From assembly GCA_964584905.1 (NCBI GenBank), contig CAZPCC010000278.1:1-16407 (forward strand): DNA of 16,407 nucleotides, written 5' to 3'. Made by a program: the position numbers and the translations under genes. This stretch comes from JALZIF01 sp964584905 (GTDB taxonomy: Bacteria; Gemmatimonadota; Gemmatimonadetes; Gemmatimonadales; Gemmatimonadaceae). Below the pieces are notes generated by a model. It made no database searches. It saw nothing but the letters and a program-made list of their open reading frames with translations, and was not told the DNA's origin. The stretch's first letter is position 1, and every line of letters begins with the position of its first letter. This document shows positions 1-10,229 of the stretch, piece by piece.

Positions 1-1409
1 GTGCCCTGCCCCATCGACGCGCCGAAATTGATGCTGCCGGTACGCTTCTCCTTCACATTGAAGACGATGTCGACGTCGCCCTTCTCGTTCGCCGGACGAG
101 TGTCCGGCGGCGGCAGCGGAGCCTCGAAAAAGCCGAGATTCTGTATGTTCTGATAGCTGCGGATCAGGCGGTCGTAGTTGAACACATCGCCCGGCAGCAC
201 GAAAATCTGATCGCGGATGCACGCTTCGGTCGTGTAGTCGTTGCCGGCAATCACCACCTTGTTCACGATCGCCGGCTGGCCCTCGTAAATCTCCCAGCGC
301 AGATTCACCTTGGGCACCGAATCGGCTCCGACGGTACGCTCGACGATCGGATTGACCTGCGCCCGGATGTACCCCTCGTTATAGTACGCCGTGCTGAGCC
401 GCTGGGTGGCCCCTTCCCAGTCAGCCTGACTGAACACGCCCTCGTAGTCATCCGGTCCGGCACCGACGAGACCGCGCATACGCTCGGTAAGCGAGGGGGT
501 CCGCTCCTCGAACGGAAAGAACCGCTCGATCTCCTCGGCGTTGAACCTCCGATTGCCAGTCACCTCGAAATCGCCGACCCGGTAACGCTGTCCTTCATCG
601 ACTGATATCCGGGCGAGCGCCTTGCCGCGCTCGCGGTCGATGATCAGCGTATCGCTCAGGATCTGGAAATCGATGAATCCTTCGTTGGCGTAGAGATCCG
701 GAATACGTGCGCCCAGATCGGTCGCGAAAGCATCCTCGTCGAACTCACCACGACGAAACCACCAGAAGCCTTCCGGCCGCGTCTCCATTGCGGAGACCAC
801 CCGCTTGGCACTTAGCTGCTGGTTGCCTTCGACCTCGATCCCCGAGACCGCCAGCCGCCTCCCTTCATCCACGCGGAAGGTGAGCTTGGCGCGATCGCCG
901 GTCATGGACGTATCCGCCGTCACGCGCGCCAGATAATAGCCATCGGCCTCGTAAAGCGAATCGATCCGCTGCACGATCCGGGAGACGGCGGCCGGTTCGA
1001 TAGGACGTCCCACGAGCAGGTCAACGCGGTCCTGGACGCTTCGCGAGCTGAGTTTCTCCACCCCTTCGACCCCTACATCGGCCAGGACGAGTCGCTCGAC
1101 GACGGAAATCACGAGCAAAGCAGTGGAGGTGTCAGCGTCGAACTCACAGCTGATTTGCACGTCGTCGAACTGTCCGGTCTCGTAGAGCGAGCGAATCGCC
1201 CGCCGAATGGCGACGAAATTCAGCGTGTCGCCACGATTCAGCGCGACGTCGGAGCGTATTGAGGCATCAAGGACGCGGCTGTTGCCCCGTACGGCGAGGG
1301 AGTCGGGATAAGCGCAGATTCCTGGCGCGCCTTGTTGGGCCGGCGAAGTAGCGGGTACTACGAGCGCCGCCGCGAGCAGGGCCGCGGCTACGGTGAGAGA
1401 TCGCAACAT
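1..1409 (-). CDS. bamA: BamA outer-membrane assembly factor, N-terminal part (runs off left edge)
   Basis: BamA folds and inserts beta-barrel proteins into the outer membrane. I translated 469 codons from the ATG at 1409 to the window edge without a stop. Residues 1-24 form a signal peptide (basic start, Ala/Leu/Val core, SPA before QQ). About 430 residues of POTRA repeats follow, five by my reading, with GY/GF-type repeat ends such as EADGYY, ANEGF, YNEGY and NLGFFE. The last residues, VKEKRTGSINFG then ASMGQG, match the POTRA5-to-barrel junction of E. coli BamA (VKERNTGSFNFG), so only the barrel is missing. POTRA4 has an inserted segment of about 20 residues around ERTPSLTERMRG. The gene follows clpC after 76 bp. 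No Shine-Dalgarno sequence precedes the ATG. The frame is open at the edge, so it is partial by position, not broken. Confidence 0.95.
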   Translation of the reverse strand, partial: MLRSLTVAAALLAAALVVPATSPAQQGAPGICAYPDSLAVRGNSRVLDASIRSDVALNRGDTLNFVAIRRAIRSLYETGQFDDVQISCEFDADTSTALLVISVVERLVLADVGVEGVEKLSSRSVQDRVDLLVGRPIEPAAVSRIVQRIDSLYEADGYYLARVTADTSMTGDRAKLTFRVDEGRRLAVSGIEVEGNQQLSAKRVVSAMETRPEGFWWFRRGEFDEDAFATDLGARIPDLYANEGFIDFQILSDTLIIDRERGKALARISVDEGQRYRVGDFEVTGNRRFNAEEIERFFPFEERTPSLTERMRGLVGAGPDDYEGVFSQADWEGATQRLSTAYYNEGYIRAQVNPIVERTVGADSVPKVNLRWEIYEGQPAIVNKVVIAGNDYTTEACIRDQIFVLPGDVFNYDRLIRSYQNIQNLGFFEAPLPPPDTRPANEKGDVDIVFNVKEKRTGSINFGASMGQG

Positions 1410-1415
1410 GGGGGT

Positions 1416-1421
1416 AATATA
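1416..1421 (-). promoter_or_regulatory. Candidate -10 hexamer for leaderless bamA transcript
   Basis: On the minus strand the sequence reads TATATT, then ACCCCC, then the ATG of bamA. A -10 element normally lies about 7 nt before the transcription start, so the start would fall on or next to the A of the ATG. There is no Shine-Dalgarno match in the preceding 15 nt, which fits a leaderless message. I see no good -35 hexamer at 16-18 nt. The promoter is inferred from position and sequence only. Confidence 0.35.
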
Positions 1422-1428
1422 CACACGA

Positions 1429-1463
1429 GTGGCCGGAAGGAGCCGAACGCTCCTCCCGGCCAC
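1429..1463 (-). terminator. Hairpin between clpC and bamA (terminator or attenuator)
   Basis: A 15-bp inverted repeat (1429-1443 and 1449-1463) with a 5-nt loop has one G-T pair and otherwise perfect pairing. It starts 22 bp past the clpC stop. On the minus strand it is followed by TCGTGTGTATATT, which has scattered T residues rather than a clean T run. It could partially stop transcription from the long upstream operon or protect its 3' end. The candidate bamA -10 lies directly downstream. Confidence 0.55.
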
Positions 1464-1485
1464 TGCCTGTGCTACCTTGCCCCGA

Positions 1486-3972
<2,487 letters not shown>

Positions 3973-4007
3973 ACGTGCCCTCGATCCTGGCGCCGGAAAG
4001 CGTGCGG

Positions 4008-5093
4008 CTAGCCCGCCGTTCCCGACTCTGCCGCTAATGCCTCACGCACAAACCGCGCACGCACGATATTCGACTCGCTCTCACTGAGCGCGCGACCCTC
4101 GGCGTGGGACAGATGCGCGGACTGGGAAAAAATCAGGAGCTTGTTGAGGGTATATACACTCAGGCCAGCCATCAGTTTCAGACCCACCGCCAAACGTACG
4201 CCGCTGAGGAAATTCATTGCCTCGTCGAACGAGAGGCTGCGGGCATAGCGAAGGGTGCCGTACGCTCGCCAGAGCTTATCCTCGATAATATATCCCGCGT
4301 CGCGCAGCAAGACCCTGCGCGCTTCTTCTTCTCGCTGAATGAGCAGCCGGATCACCCTGGACAGATCCTCGAGCAGCTCCTCCTCGGAGCGTCCCAGAGT
4401 GGTCTGGTTGGAAATCTGGAAAAAATTTCCTACCACTTCGCTCCCTTCTCCATACAACCCGCGGTAGGTCAGCCCTACGTGCTGTAGCCCCGCGAGCACC
4501 TTCGAGATCTCCTTCGTGAGCACGAGACCCGGCAGGTGGATCAGCACCGAAGCCCGCATCCCGGTCCCCGTGTTCGTCGGGCACGACGTGAGAAATCCGA
4601 ACTCGTCGTGATAGGCAAATGGCACCCGCGTTCCCAACTCCGAATCCGCCTGCTCTACGGCCGCGAACGCCGCGGCGAGACTGAACCCCGAGCGCATGGC
4701 CTGGACGCGGAGGTGATCCTCTTCATTAACCATGACGCCCAACCCGTCGCCGAGAAACACCGCAGCCCCGCTCCTGACAGGGTGCTGCGGGTCGAGCCCT
4801 GCAAGCTCCTTGCTCACCAGATGACGCTCGTGCAGCAACCGGCGGTCTTCCCCCTCCAACTCATCTACGCGCACCAGCTGCATATCGCGCATTGCCGGCG
4901 CCTCGTGTACCGCCTCACGCACCGAGGCCAGTATACGCAGCCGTTCGCCATCCCGCGCCCTCCCGGCGAACGGATATCCCGCAACGTTTCGTGCCAACCG
5001 GATTCGGGTCGAAATCACGATATCCGAGTTCTCACCCGACGCATCGAGCCAGCTTACCCCGCCATCGGGAAGCAGCGACAGATCAATCGTCAT
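4008..5093 (-). CDS. mcsB: McsB protein-arginine kinase
   Basis: McsB phosphorylates arginine side chains using ATP and marks proteins for ClpCP degradation. It belongs to the ATP:guanido phosphotransferase fold. The ATG at 5093 gives 361 residues and the usual N-terminus; a longer frame up to 5156 only reads through mcsA. Visible family motifs are SDIVISTRIRLARN (23-36), VNEEDHLR (122-129), the catalytic loop TSCPTNTGTGMRASV with Cys171 (169-183), and YGEGSE (214-219). B. subtilis McsB has Cys167 and an allosteric RDxxRA motif at 337-342. With the same offset of four, the motif position here (341-346) reads SNIVRA, so the first two residues of the phospho-arginine site are replaced. The start overlaps mcsA by 11 nt, implying translational coupling. 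Confidence 0.94.
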   Translation of the reverse strand: MTIDLSLLPDGGVSWLDASGENSDIVISTRIRLARNVAGYPFAGRARDGERLRILASVREAVHEAPAMRDMQLVRVDELEGEDRRLLHERHLVSKELAGLDPQHPVRSGAAVFLGDGLGVMVNEEDHLRVQAMRSGFSLAAAFAAVEQADSELGTRVPFAYHDEFGFLTSCPTNTGTGMRASVLIHLPGLVLTKEISKVLAGLQHVGLTYRGLYGEGSEVVGNFFQISNQTTLGRSEEELLEDLSRVIRLLIQREEEARRVLLRDAGYIIEDKLWRAYGTLRYARSLSFDEAMNFLSGVRLAVGLKLMAGLSVYTLNKLLIFSQSAHLSHAEGRALSESESNIVRARFVREALAAESGTAG

Positions 5094-5574
5094 CCAGCAC
5101 CCGTATTCGGTCGCGCAACTCGGCCGCCAGCTCGAACTGCTCGTTCTCCACGGCACGGCGCAACCGGTCCCGCAAGTCGATCAACCCCACCGTTGCGTGC
5201 TCGGGTGCCTCCTCCGGTGTTACGTAACGCTTGCCGACATGCCGGTGGTTCCCGTGCACCCTGCGCAGCAAATCGCGCAGACTCGTCTCGAAAGAAGCGT
5301 AGCAATGCGCGCAACCCAGGCGCCCGGTGCGCTGAAAGTCGCGTAAGGTCGAGCCGCACGAGTTGCACCGACCGATCTCCGATGGAGACGTTGCCAGTGC
5401 CTTCTGCATGGGCATCAGGAACTCGACCAACGACGACTTGGGTGCGCTGACGGTGGTTTCGAACCCCTTTTCCGCCGCGCATCGCTCGCAAAGGTTGTGC
5501 TTCACGGGACCCTTGTCCACGATCTGCATGACCTGAATCACGGCGTCGCGCTCCTTGCAGTGATCGCACAACAT
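5083..5574 (-). CDS. mcsA: McsA, zinc-binding activator of McsB
   Basis: A 163-residue cytoplasmic protein with four CxxC pairs: C3/C6, C29/C32, C70/C73 and C88/C91. This is the zinc-binding pattern of McsA, which stimulates McsB kinase activity. The C-terminal segment (about 129-161) is a UVR motif of the kind also found in ClpC and UvrB/UvrC. The family, gene order and overlap with mcsB make the assignment firm. The ATG shares one base with the lolD stop (TGATG), and GGGGGTG lies just upstream as a possible ribosome-binding site. In Bacillus the repressor gene ctsR precedes mcsA; here lolD does, so heat-shock control by CtsR is not evident from this locus. Confidence 0.92.
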   Translation of the reverse strand: MLCDHCKERDAVIQVMQIVDKGPVKHNLCERCAAEKGFETTVSAPKSSLVEFLMPMQKALATSPSEIGRCNSCGSTLRDFQRTGRLGCAHCYASFETSLRDLLRRVHGNHRHVGKRYVTPEEAPEHATVGLIDLRDRLRRAVENEQFELAAELRDRIRVLDDD

Positions 5575-6269
5575 CAGGTCACCCCCTCGTGCACGTCCGT
5601 CTCGCGCAGCCGGCCATCTTCCATCAGCAGCACGCGATCGGCTCGCGAGGCAAGCGAGCGGTTATGCGTCACGACCACCATCGACACCTCGAGCTCGCGA
5701 ACCAGCCGAACGAACAGTTCGTGCAGCCGCTCGGCGTTCAGGTGATCGAGGTTGCCCGAGGGCTCGTCCGCCAGCACGACTGAGGGATCGAGCGCCAGAG
5801 CGCGCGCCACCGCGGTGCGCTGCTGCTCGCCGCCTGACAGCTCGGTCGGCCGATGCGTAAGGCGCCCGCTCAATCCCACTGCCGCTATCAGTTCCTCGGC
5901 GCGCGAGCGCGCCGTCCGCTCATCGCGACCGCCGATGCGCATGGGCATCATTACGTTCTCGAGCACCGAGAACTCGCGCAGCAAATGATGAAACTGAAAC
6001 ACGAACCCTATCTTGCGATTGCGGACCGCGGCCAGTTCGTCCTCGGTCATCGCGTGCAGCGGTTCCCCGCCGATTACCACGTAGCCCGACGTGGGCCGAT
6101 CCAGTGCGCCGAGAACATGGAGCAGCGTGCTCTTGCCGCTGCCGCTCGCGCCGACGATCGCTACCATCTCGCCGCGGCGCACGGCCAAGTCCACCCCGCT
6201 CAACACCGACAGGGTGCTCCCATCGCCACCGCGATAGGTCTTCACGACTCCGTGCGCCTCAATGACCAT
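5574..6269 (-). CDS. lolD: LolD-type ABC transporter ATPase
   Basis: The ATPase of the lipoprotein-releasing LolCDE-type complex, which extracts lipoproteins from the inner membrane for transfer to the outer membrane. I chose the ATG at 6269 (231 residues) because it begins the family's usual N-terminus (MVIEAHGVVKTY) and overlaps the permease stop by one base (TGATG). A longer frame to 6371 only adds residues encoded across lolC. Walker A GASGSGKST is at 40-48, Q-loop Gln92, signature LSGGEQQR at 144-151, Walker B VVLADE at 164-169 and switch His202. Other MacB/FtsE-like exporters share this fold. Adjacency to a LolC-type permease and bamA makes LolD the best reading. Confidence 0.92.
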   Translation of the reverse strand: MVIEAHGVVKTYRGGDGSTLSVLSGVDLAVRRGEMVAIVGASGSGKSTLLHVLGALDRPTSGYVVIGGEPLHAMTEDELAAVRNRKIGFVFQFHHLLREFSVLENVMMPMRIGGRDERTARSRAEELIAAVGLSGRLTHRPTELSGGEQQRTAVARALALDPSVVLADEPSGNLDHLNAERLHELFVRLVRELEVSMVVVTHNRSLASRADRVLLMEDGRLRETDVHEGVT

Positions 6270-7519
6270 CACTCGTCCCGAATCGCCTCCACCGGGTAAA
6301 GCCGCGCCGCCTGCAGCGACGGGTACATCGTCGCCAGTACCGCAATCGCGATGCTCGCCAGAATGATCCACAGTACGTCCCAGAACTCTATCTGGATCGG
6401 AAGATGGTCTATCAGATAAACCGACGCGTCGAGCGTTATGAGCTTGTAACGATCGATGACGATGGCCGTACCCAGCCCCAGTACCGCGCCGATGAGCGTA
6501 CCGACCATCCCAATGACCGTCCCCTGCGCCAGGAAGATCCTCCGGATCGAACGCGCCGGCATCCCCATCGCCTTGAGGATTCCGATCTCCCTGGTCTTGT
6601 CGCGAACCACCATCGTAAGGCTGCTGACGATGTTGAACGCGGCAACGATCACGATCAACAGCAGGATTACCCCCATTACCAGCTTCTCCAGCTTCAGGGC
6701 CTGGTACAGCCCGGAGTTCTGCTCCTGCCAGTCCACCACGCGGTAGGAGACCAATGAAGCACGAAGCGCCTCAGCCACCCCATCCGCTTCGAAGCGGTTG
6801 GCTGCTCGGGCCTCGATTCCCGTAACCGCATCGCCCAATGCCGCGAACGTCTGCGCTTCGCCTATCGGCATGTACAGATATGCGTTGTCGTACTCGTACA
6901 TGCCCGTCTCGAACCAGGCAGTTATCTCGTACCGATAATACCGCGGGACGGGTGTGCCCGTTACCGCATTCAATTGCGCTCCCGCTGCGGATATCAATGT
7001 CAGGCTGTCGCCCGGAAAAACATTCAGCCGCTCCGCCAAACGTTTCCCAATCGCAAGCCCGGTTAGATCACCGCTGGTAGTGGCAAAACTGAAATCCTGC
7101 CCCGGGCGTGCCGAAGCGCGGATTCCGGTAACCTGTGCGGCATTCGGCGAGGCTGGCTCAATACCCACGATCATTACCCCTTCCACGTAATCGCCACGAA
7201 CCGTCGCCAATCCCTGAGTCAGCACGAACGGCGCCGCCGCGGCGACTCCCTGCTGAGCCTTCACATCTGCCAGCACGCTTCGCCAATCCGACAGCACTAG
7301 TGCATCACCAAAGGTGAGCACCCGGATGTCGGGGCTGGCCACCAGAATCTTCTCCCGCAAGTCGTTCTGGAGTCCGTTCATCACGCTGATGATTACGATC
7401 AATGCGCTCACACCGACCAGCACGCCGATGATCGAAATCACGCTGATGAAGTTCAACAGGCGTGATGCCGACCGGCTGCGCAGATAGCGCCAGGCAATCG
7501 AGAGTTCGAGCCGCGTCAT
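6269..7519 (-). CDS. lolC: LolC/LolE-type lipoprotein-releasing permease
   Basis: A 416-residue inner-membrane FtsX-family permease with the LolC/E layout: one transmembrane helix near the N-terminus (about 22-48), a large periplasmic domain (about 50-275) and three C-terminal helices (about 279-304, 333-355, 381-400). The cytoplasmic loop with TREIGILKAMG (309-319) is the typical coupling segment facing the ATPase. The C-terminus SLQAARLYPVEAIR (401-414) is also typical. Start ATG overlaps the lysS stop by 4 nt (ATGA), and the stop overlaps lolD by 1 nt. Only one permease gene is present, so the complex may be a homodimer or have a second subunit elsewhere. The symbol lolC is used for the family; LolE or a hybrid is equally possible. 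Confidence 0.91.
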   Translation of the reverse strand: MTRLELSIAWRYLRSRSASRLLNFISVISIIGVLVGVSALIVIISVMNGLQNDLREKILVASPDIRVLTFGDALVLSDWRSVLADVKAQQGVAAAAPFVLTQGLATVRGDYVEGVMIVGIEPASPNAAQVTGIRASARPGQDFSFATTSGDLTGLAIGKRLAERLNVFPGDSLTLISAAGAQLNAVTGTPVPRYYRYEITAWFETGMYEYDNAYLYMPIGEAQTFAALGDAVTGIEARAANRFEADGVAEALRASLVSYRVVDWQEQNSGLYQALKLEKLVMGVILLLIVIVAAFNIVSSLTMVVRDKTREIGILKAMGMPARSIRRIFLAQGTVIGMVGTLIGAVLGLGTAIVIDRYKLITLDASVYLIDHLPIQIEFWDVLWIILASIAIAVLATMYPSLQAARLYPVEAIRDE

Positions 7520-9003
7520 TCCGGGCGCATGATGGGAAACAGAATCACATCGCGAATATGAGGAATTCCGGTAAGGAACATGAGGAGCCGGTCTACCCCG
7601 ATACCTACACCACCCATCGGCGGCATCCCGTACTCCATGGCGCGAAGATAATCTTCGTCCACCACGCTCGCCTCCTCGTCACCCTCCGCTCGGAGCCGAG
7701 CCTGCGCTTCCAGCCGCCGGCGCTGGTCGATGGGATCGTTGAGTTCGCTGAATGCGTTGGCAAGCTCGCGACCGCCCGCGAACAGCTCGAACCGCTCGGC
7801 GAGCGCCGGATTTCCGCGCTTGGGCTTGGCCAGGGGCGATAGCTCCGCCGGGTAGTCGACTACGAAGGTGGGAGCGTCGAGCTTCGCCTCGACCAACCGC
7901 TGAAAGAGCTCATCCAGCAGCTTGGGCCGGTTCAGCGATTCAATGTGTTCAACCCCCACGCGGGTTGCGGTGTTCCTCAGCTCGCCATCACTCAATTGCA
8001 TCGCATCCGTACCGACGGCGGCGTTGAGAGAACCCACCCATTCGATGCGCGGAAACGGCGGCGCGAGCTCTGGCACGCCCTCCCCTGCCGCCGGAACAGA
8101 ACGAACGGCATCGGCCGCGCTGACGATGAGCGCTTCAACCGTGGTCATCATGTCCCGGTAGTCGGCGAGGGCTTCATAGAATTCCAGCATCGTGAACTCC
8201 GGATTGTGCGTCCGGTCCACGCCTTCGTTGCGGAAGTCGTGCCCAATTTCGTAAACGCGCTCGAAGCCGCCGACGATCAGTCGCTTGAGGTAGAGTTCAT
8301 CGGCCACACGCAGGTACAGCGGCATGTCGAGCGCGTTATGATGCGTGGTGAATGGGCGCGCCAGAGCACCGCCGTACAGGGGCTGGAGCACCGGCGTCTC
8401 CACTTCCAGGTAACCGCGTCCATCGAGAAAAGCGCGAATTGCCGAAATCATCCGTGCGCGGGCGATGAAGACTGCCCGTACCTCGGGATGGACTGCGAGA
8501 TCGGCGTAGCGCTGCCGGTAGCGTTGCTCGGGATCGGCGAAGCCGGAGTGGCGCACGATCACCCCGTCCCGCACCTCTTCCTTTCCGAACGGCAGCGGCC
8601 GTAGTGATTTTGCGAGCAGCTCGAACGACTCGGCTCGCACTGTCGCCTCGCCGGTACGCGTTCGAAAGACGGGTCCCTCCACGCCGACGACGTCACCGAT
8701 GTCCAGCAGCTGCATGGTGTCGAACGCATCGGGACCGAGATCGTCGCGGCGCAGATACAGCTGGATTCGGCCGGTCGGATCGCTCAGGTGCGCGAACGCC
8801 GTTTTCCCATGGCCTCGCCAGGCGACAATGCGTCCGGCGACGCGCACGCGTTCGCCTTCATCGCGGCCGCCGAGGGCGGCGACAGCCTCCGCAGCGGAGT
8901 GCGAACGCTCGAATCGATAGGCATAGGGCGGAATCCCGCGCTCTTCCAGGCGGGCTAGCTTGTCGCGCCGCGCCTGCAACACGAAGTTGAGATCCTCGCT
9001 CAC
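7516..9003 (-). CDS. lysS: Lysyl-tRNA synthetase, class II
   Basis: Charges tRNA-Lys with lysine in the cytoplasm. 495 residues, normal for bacterial class II LysRS. An N-terminal OB-fold anticodon-binding domain (about 52-135) precedes the class II core. Motif 1 lies around 184-204 (ISAIRAFLDGRGYLEVETP), motif 2 around 247-275 (FERVYEIGHDFRNEGVD through the HNPEFTMLE segment) and motif 3 around 464-477 (GGVGIGVDRLLMFL). The start is a GTG at 9003 that overlaps the prfB stop by 4 nt (GTGA), with AAGGCGG upstream as ribosome-binding site. The prfB-lysS pair is also found in E. coli. No T-box or other leader is possible here because there is no intergenic gap. Confidence 0.96.
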   Translation of the reverse strand: MSEDLNFVLQARRDKLARLEERGIPPYAYRFERSHSAAEAVAALGGRDEGERVRVAGRIVAWRGHGKTAFAHLSDPTGRIQLYLRRDDLGPDAFDTMQLLDIGDVVGVEGPVFRTRTGEATVRAESFELLAKSLRPLPFGKEEVRDGVIVRHSGFADPEQRYRQRYADLAVHPEVRAVFIARARMISAIRAFLDGRGYLEVETPVLQPLYGGALARPFTTHHNALDMPLYLRVADELYLKRLIVGGFERVYEIGHDFRNEGVDRTHNPEFTMLEFYEALADYRDMMTTVEALIVSAADAVRSVPAAGEGVPELAPPFPRIEWVGSLNAAVGTDAMQLSDGELRNTATRVGVEHIESLNRPKLLDELFQRLVEAKLDAPTFVVDYPAELSPLAKPKRGNPALAERFELFAGGRELANAFSELNDPIDQRRRLEAQARLRAEGDEEASVVDEDYLRAMEYGMPPMGGVGIGVDRLLMFLTGIPHIRDVILFPIMRPE

Positions 9004-10116
9004 GCAGCCGCCTTGCCATCCCCGAACTTCTTCAGGTAGCTCTCGATGAACACATCGATGTCGCCGTCCATTACGCCGTGCACATCGGTCACCTTGAGCT
9101 CGGTGCGGTGGTCGTTCACCATGGTGTACGGCTGAAATACGTAGCTGCGGATCTGGCTGCCGAACGACACATCGGCCTTTGTCGCATCGAGCGCCGCCTT
9201 GGCGGCGTTCTGCCGTTCGACTTCCAGTTGATACAGCTTGTTCTTCAGCATCTTCATCGCGGTCGCCTTGTTCTTGAACTGCGACCTCTCCGCCTGTGAG
9301 GCGACGACCACACCGGACGGAAGATGCGTCAGGCGCACCGCGGAGCTCGTCTTGTTGACGTGCTGACCACCGGCTCCGGAAGCGCGATAGACATCGACGC
9401 GCAGGTCATCGTCGCGGATGTCGATGTTGATCTCCTCGTTGACCACCGGATAGACGAATAGTGAGGCAAAGCTCGTGTGACGCCGCGACTGGGCGTCGAA
9501 CGGAGATATGCGGACGAGCCGGTGTACGCCGGTTTCAGGACGAAGGAACCCGAACGCGTACTCGCCCTTGATCTCGAGCACGGCACCCTTGATGCCCGCT
9601 TCCTCGCCCTCGCTCAGATCGAGAACGTCCACCGTGTATCCGCGCCGCTCGGCCCACCGCGTGTACATGCGCATGAGCATCTGCGCCCAGTCCTGCGCTT
9701 CGGTACCCCCGGCGCCGGCACTGATCTCGACCTGCGCATCGCGGAAGTCATCCTTGCCGCTGAGCAGCGACCGGACCTCGAAGCTGGCCATGTCCGACTC
9801 GATGCCCGCCGCCTCCTGATCCAGCTCCCGCTCCATCGACTGGTCAGGATCCGAGGCCAGCATCTGCTCTAACTGCGCGGCGTCGCGTGTGCGCGTGGAA
9901 AGGGCATCGAACGGCTCCACAGAGCCGCGCAGCGCCTTCACCTGATCGATGACACCCCGCGCCCGCTCCTGGTCATCCCAGAAGCCAGCCTGGGACATGC
10001 GCGCCTCCAGCTCGATCAGCGTCTCCCGCTTGCGATCCAGGTCAAAGGAACCTCCGAAGCTCTACCAGGCGATCCTGGAGCTCTTCGATGCGCCGACCAC
10101 GTTCCGTATCCGCCAT
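9000..10116 (-). CDS. prfB: Peptide chain release factor 2 (programmed +1 frameshift)
   Basis: RF2 recognises UGA and UAA stop codons and triggers peptide release. The gene is in two frames. From the ATG at 10116 there are 24 codons to CTT, then an in-frame TGA at 10044-10042. Skipping one base gives GAC at 10043 and the frame runs to 9000, for 371 residues in total. With this numbering the SPF stop-recognition motif is at 204-206 and GGQ at 249-251, one residue from the E. coli positions, which confirms the join. GGAGGAA (10129-10123) lies 6 nt before the ATG as a strong ribosome-binding site. A start at 9998 would lose the conserved N-terminus. The stop overlaps lysS by 4 nt. This is regulation, not a pseudogene. 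Confidence 0.97.
10041..10055 (-). promoter_or_regulatory. prfB: prfB programmed +1 frameshift site
   Basis: On the minus strand GGAGG, TTC, CTT, TGA, C: an internal Shine-Dalgarno sequence three bases before the slippery CTT, directly followed by the stop codon TGA and C. The spacing equals that of the E. coli prfB site. When RF2 is scarce the ribosome pauses at TGA, slips forward one base and completes RF2; when RF2 is abundant it terminates after 24 residues. The mechanism is established for the family. Confidence 0.95.
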
Positions 10117-10140
10117 GCCCGATTCCTCCGAGTAGCACAC

Positions 10141-10172
10141 GAGCCGTCGCGCACGATGGTGGCGGACGGCTC
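10141..10172 (-). promoter_or_regulatory. Hairpin in the leader of prfB
   Basis: An 8-bp perfect inverted repeat (GAGCCGTC at 10141-10148, GACGGCTC at 10165-10172) with a 16-nt loop lies 57 nt past the zinc-ribbon gene stop and just upstream of the prfB ribosome-binding site. No T run follows, so it is a weak terminator candidate. A TATATT hexamer at 10194-10189 (minus) is a possible -10 for a separate prfB transcript, which would place the hairpin in its leader. No -35 is evident. The role is unknown. Confidence 0.35.
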
Positions 10173-10229
10173 GGCGAGTGTCGTCAGAAATATATCGAGC
10201 GCAAGGGACGCGCTCCACCCCGCGTCAGG

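Noticed and set aside
5094..5156. Upstream ATG extending McsB by 21 residues
   Set aside because: The extension reads through the mcsA C-terminal region and lacks family similarity; the ATG at 5093 matches the usual N-terminus.
6270..6371. Upstream start extending LolD by 34 residues
   Set aside because: The extension is Gly/Asp-rich and lies in the lolC coding sequence; the ATG at 6269 overlaps the lolC stop as TGATG and gives normal LolD length.
9000..10116. prfB as a frameshifted pseudogene
   Set aside because: The break coincides with the exact GGAGG-TTC-CTT-TGA-C recoding site and all RF2 motifs are intact.
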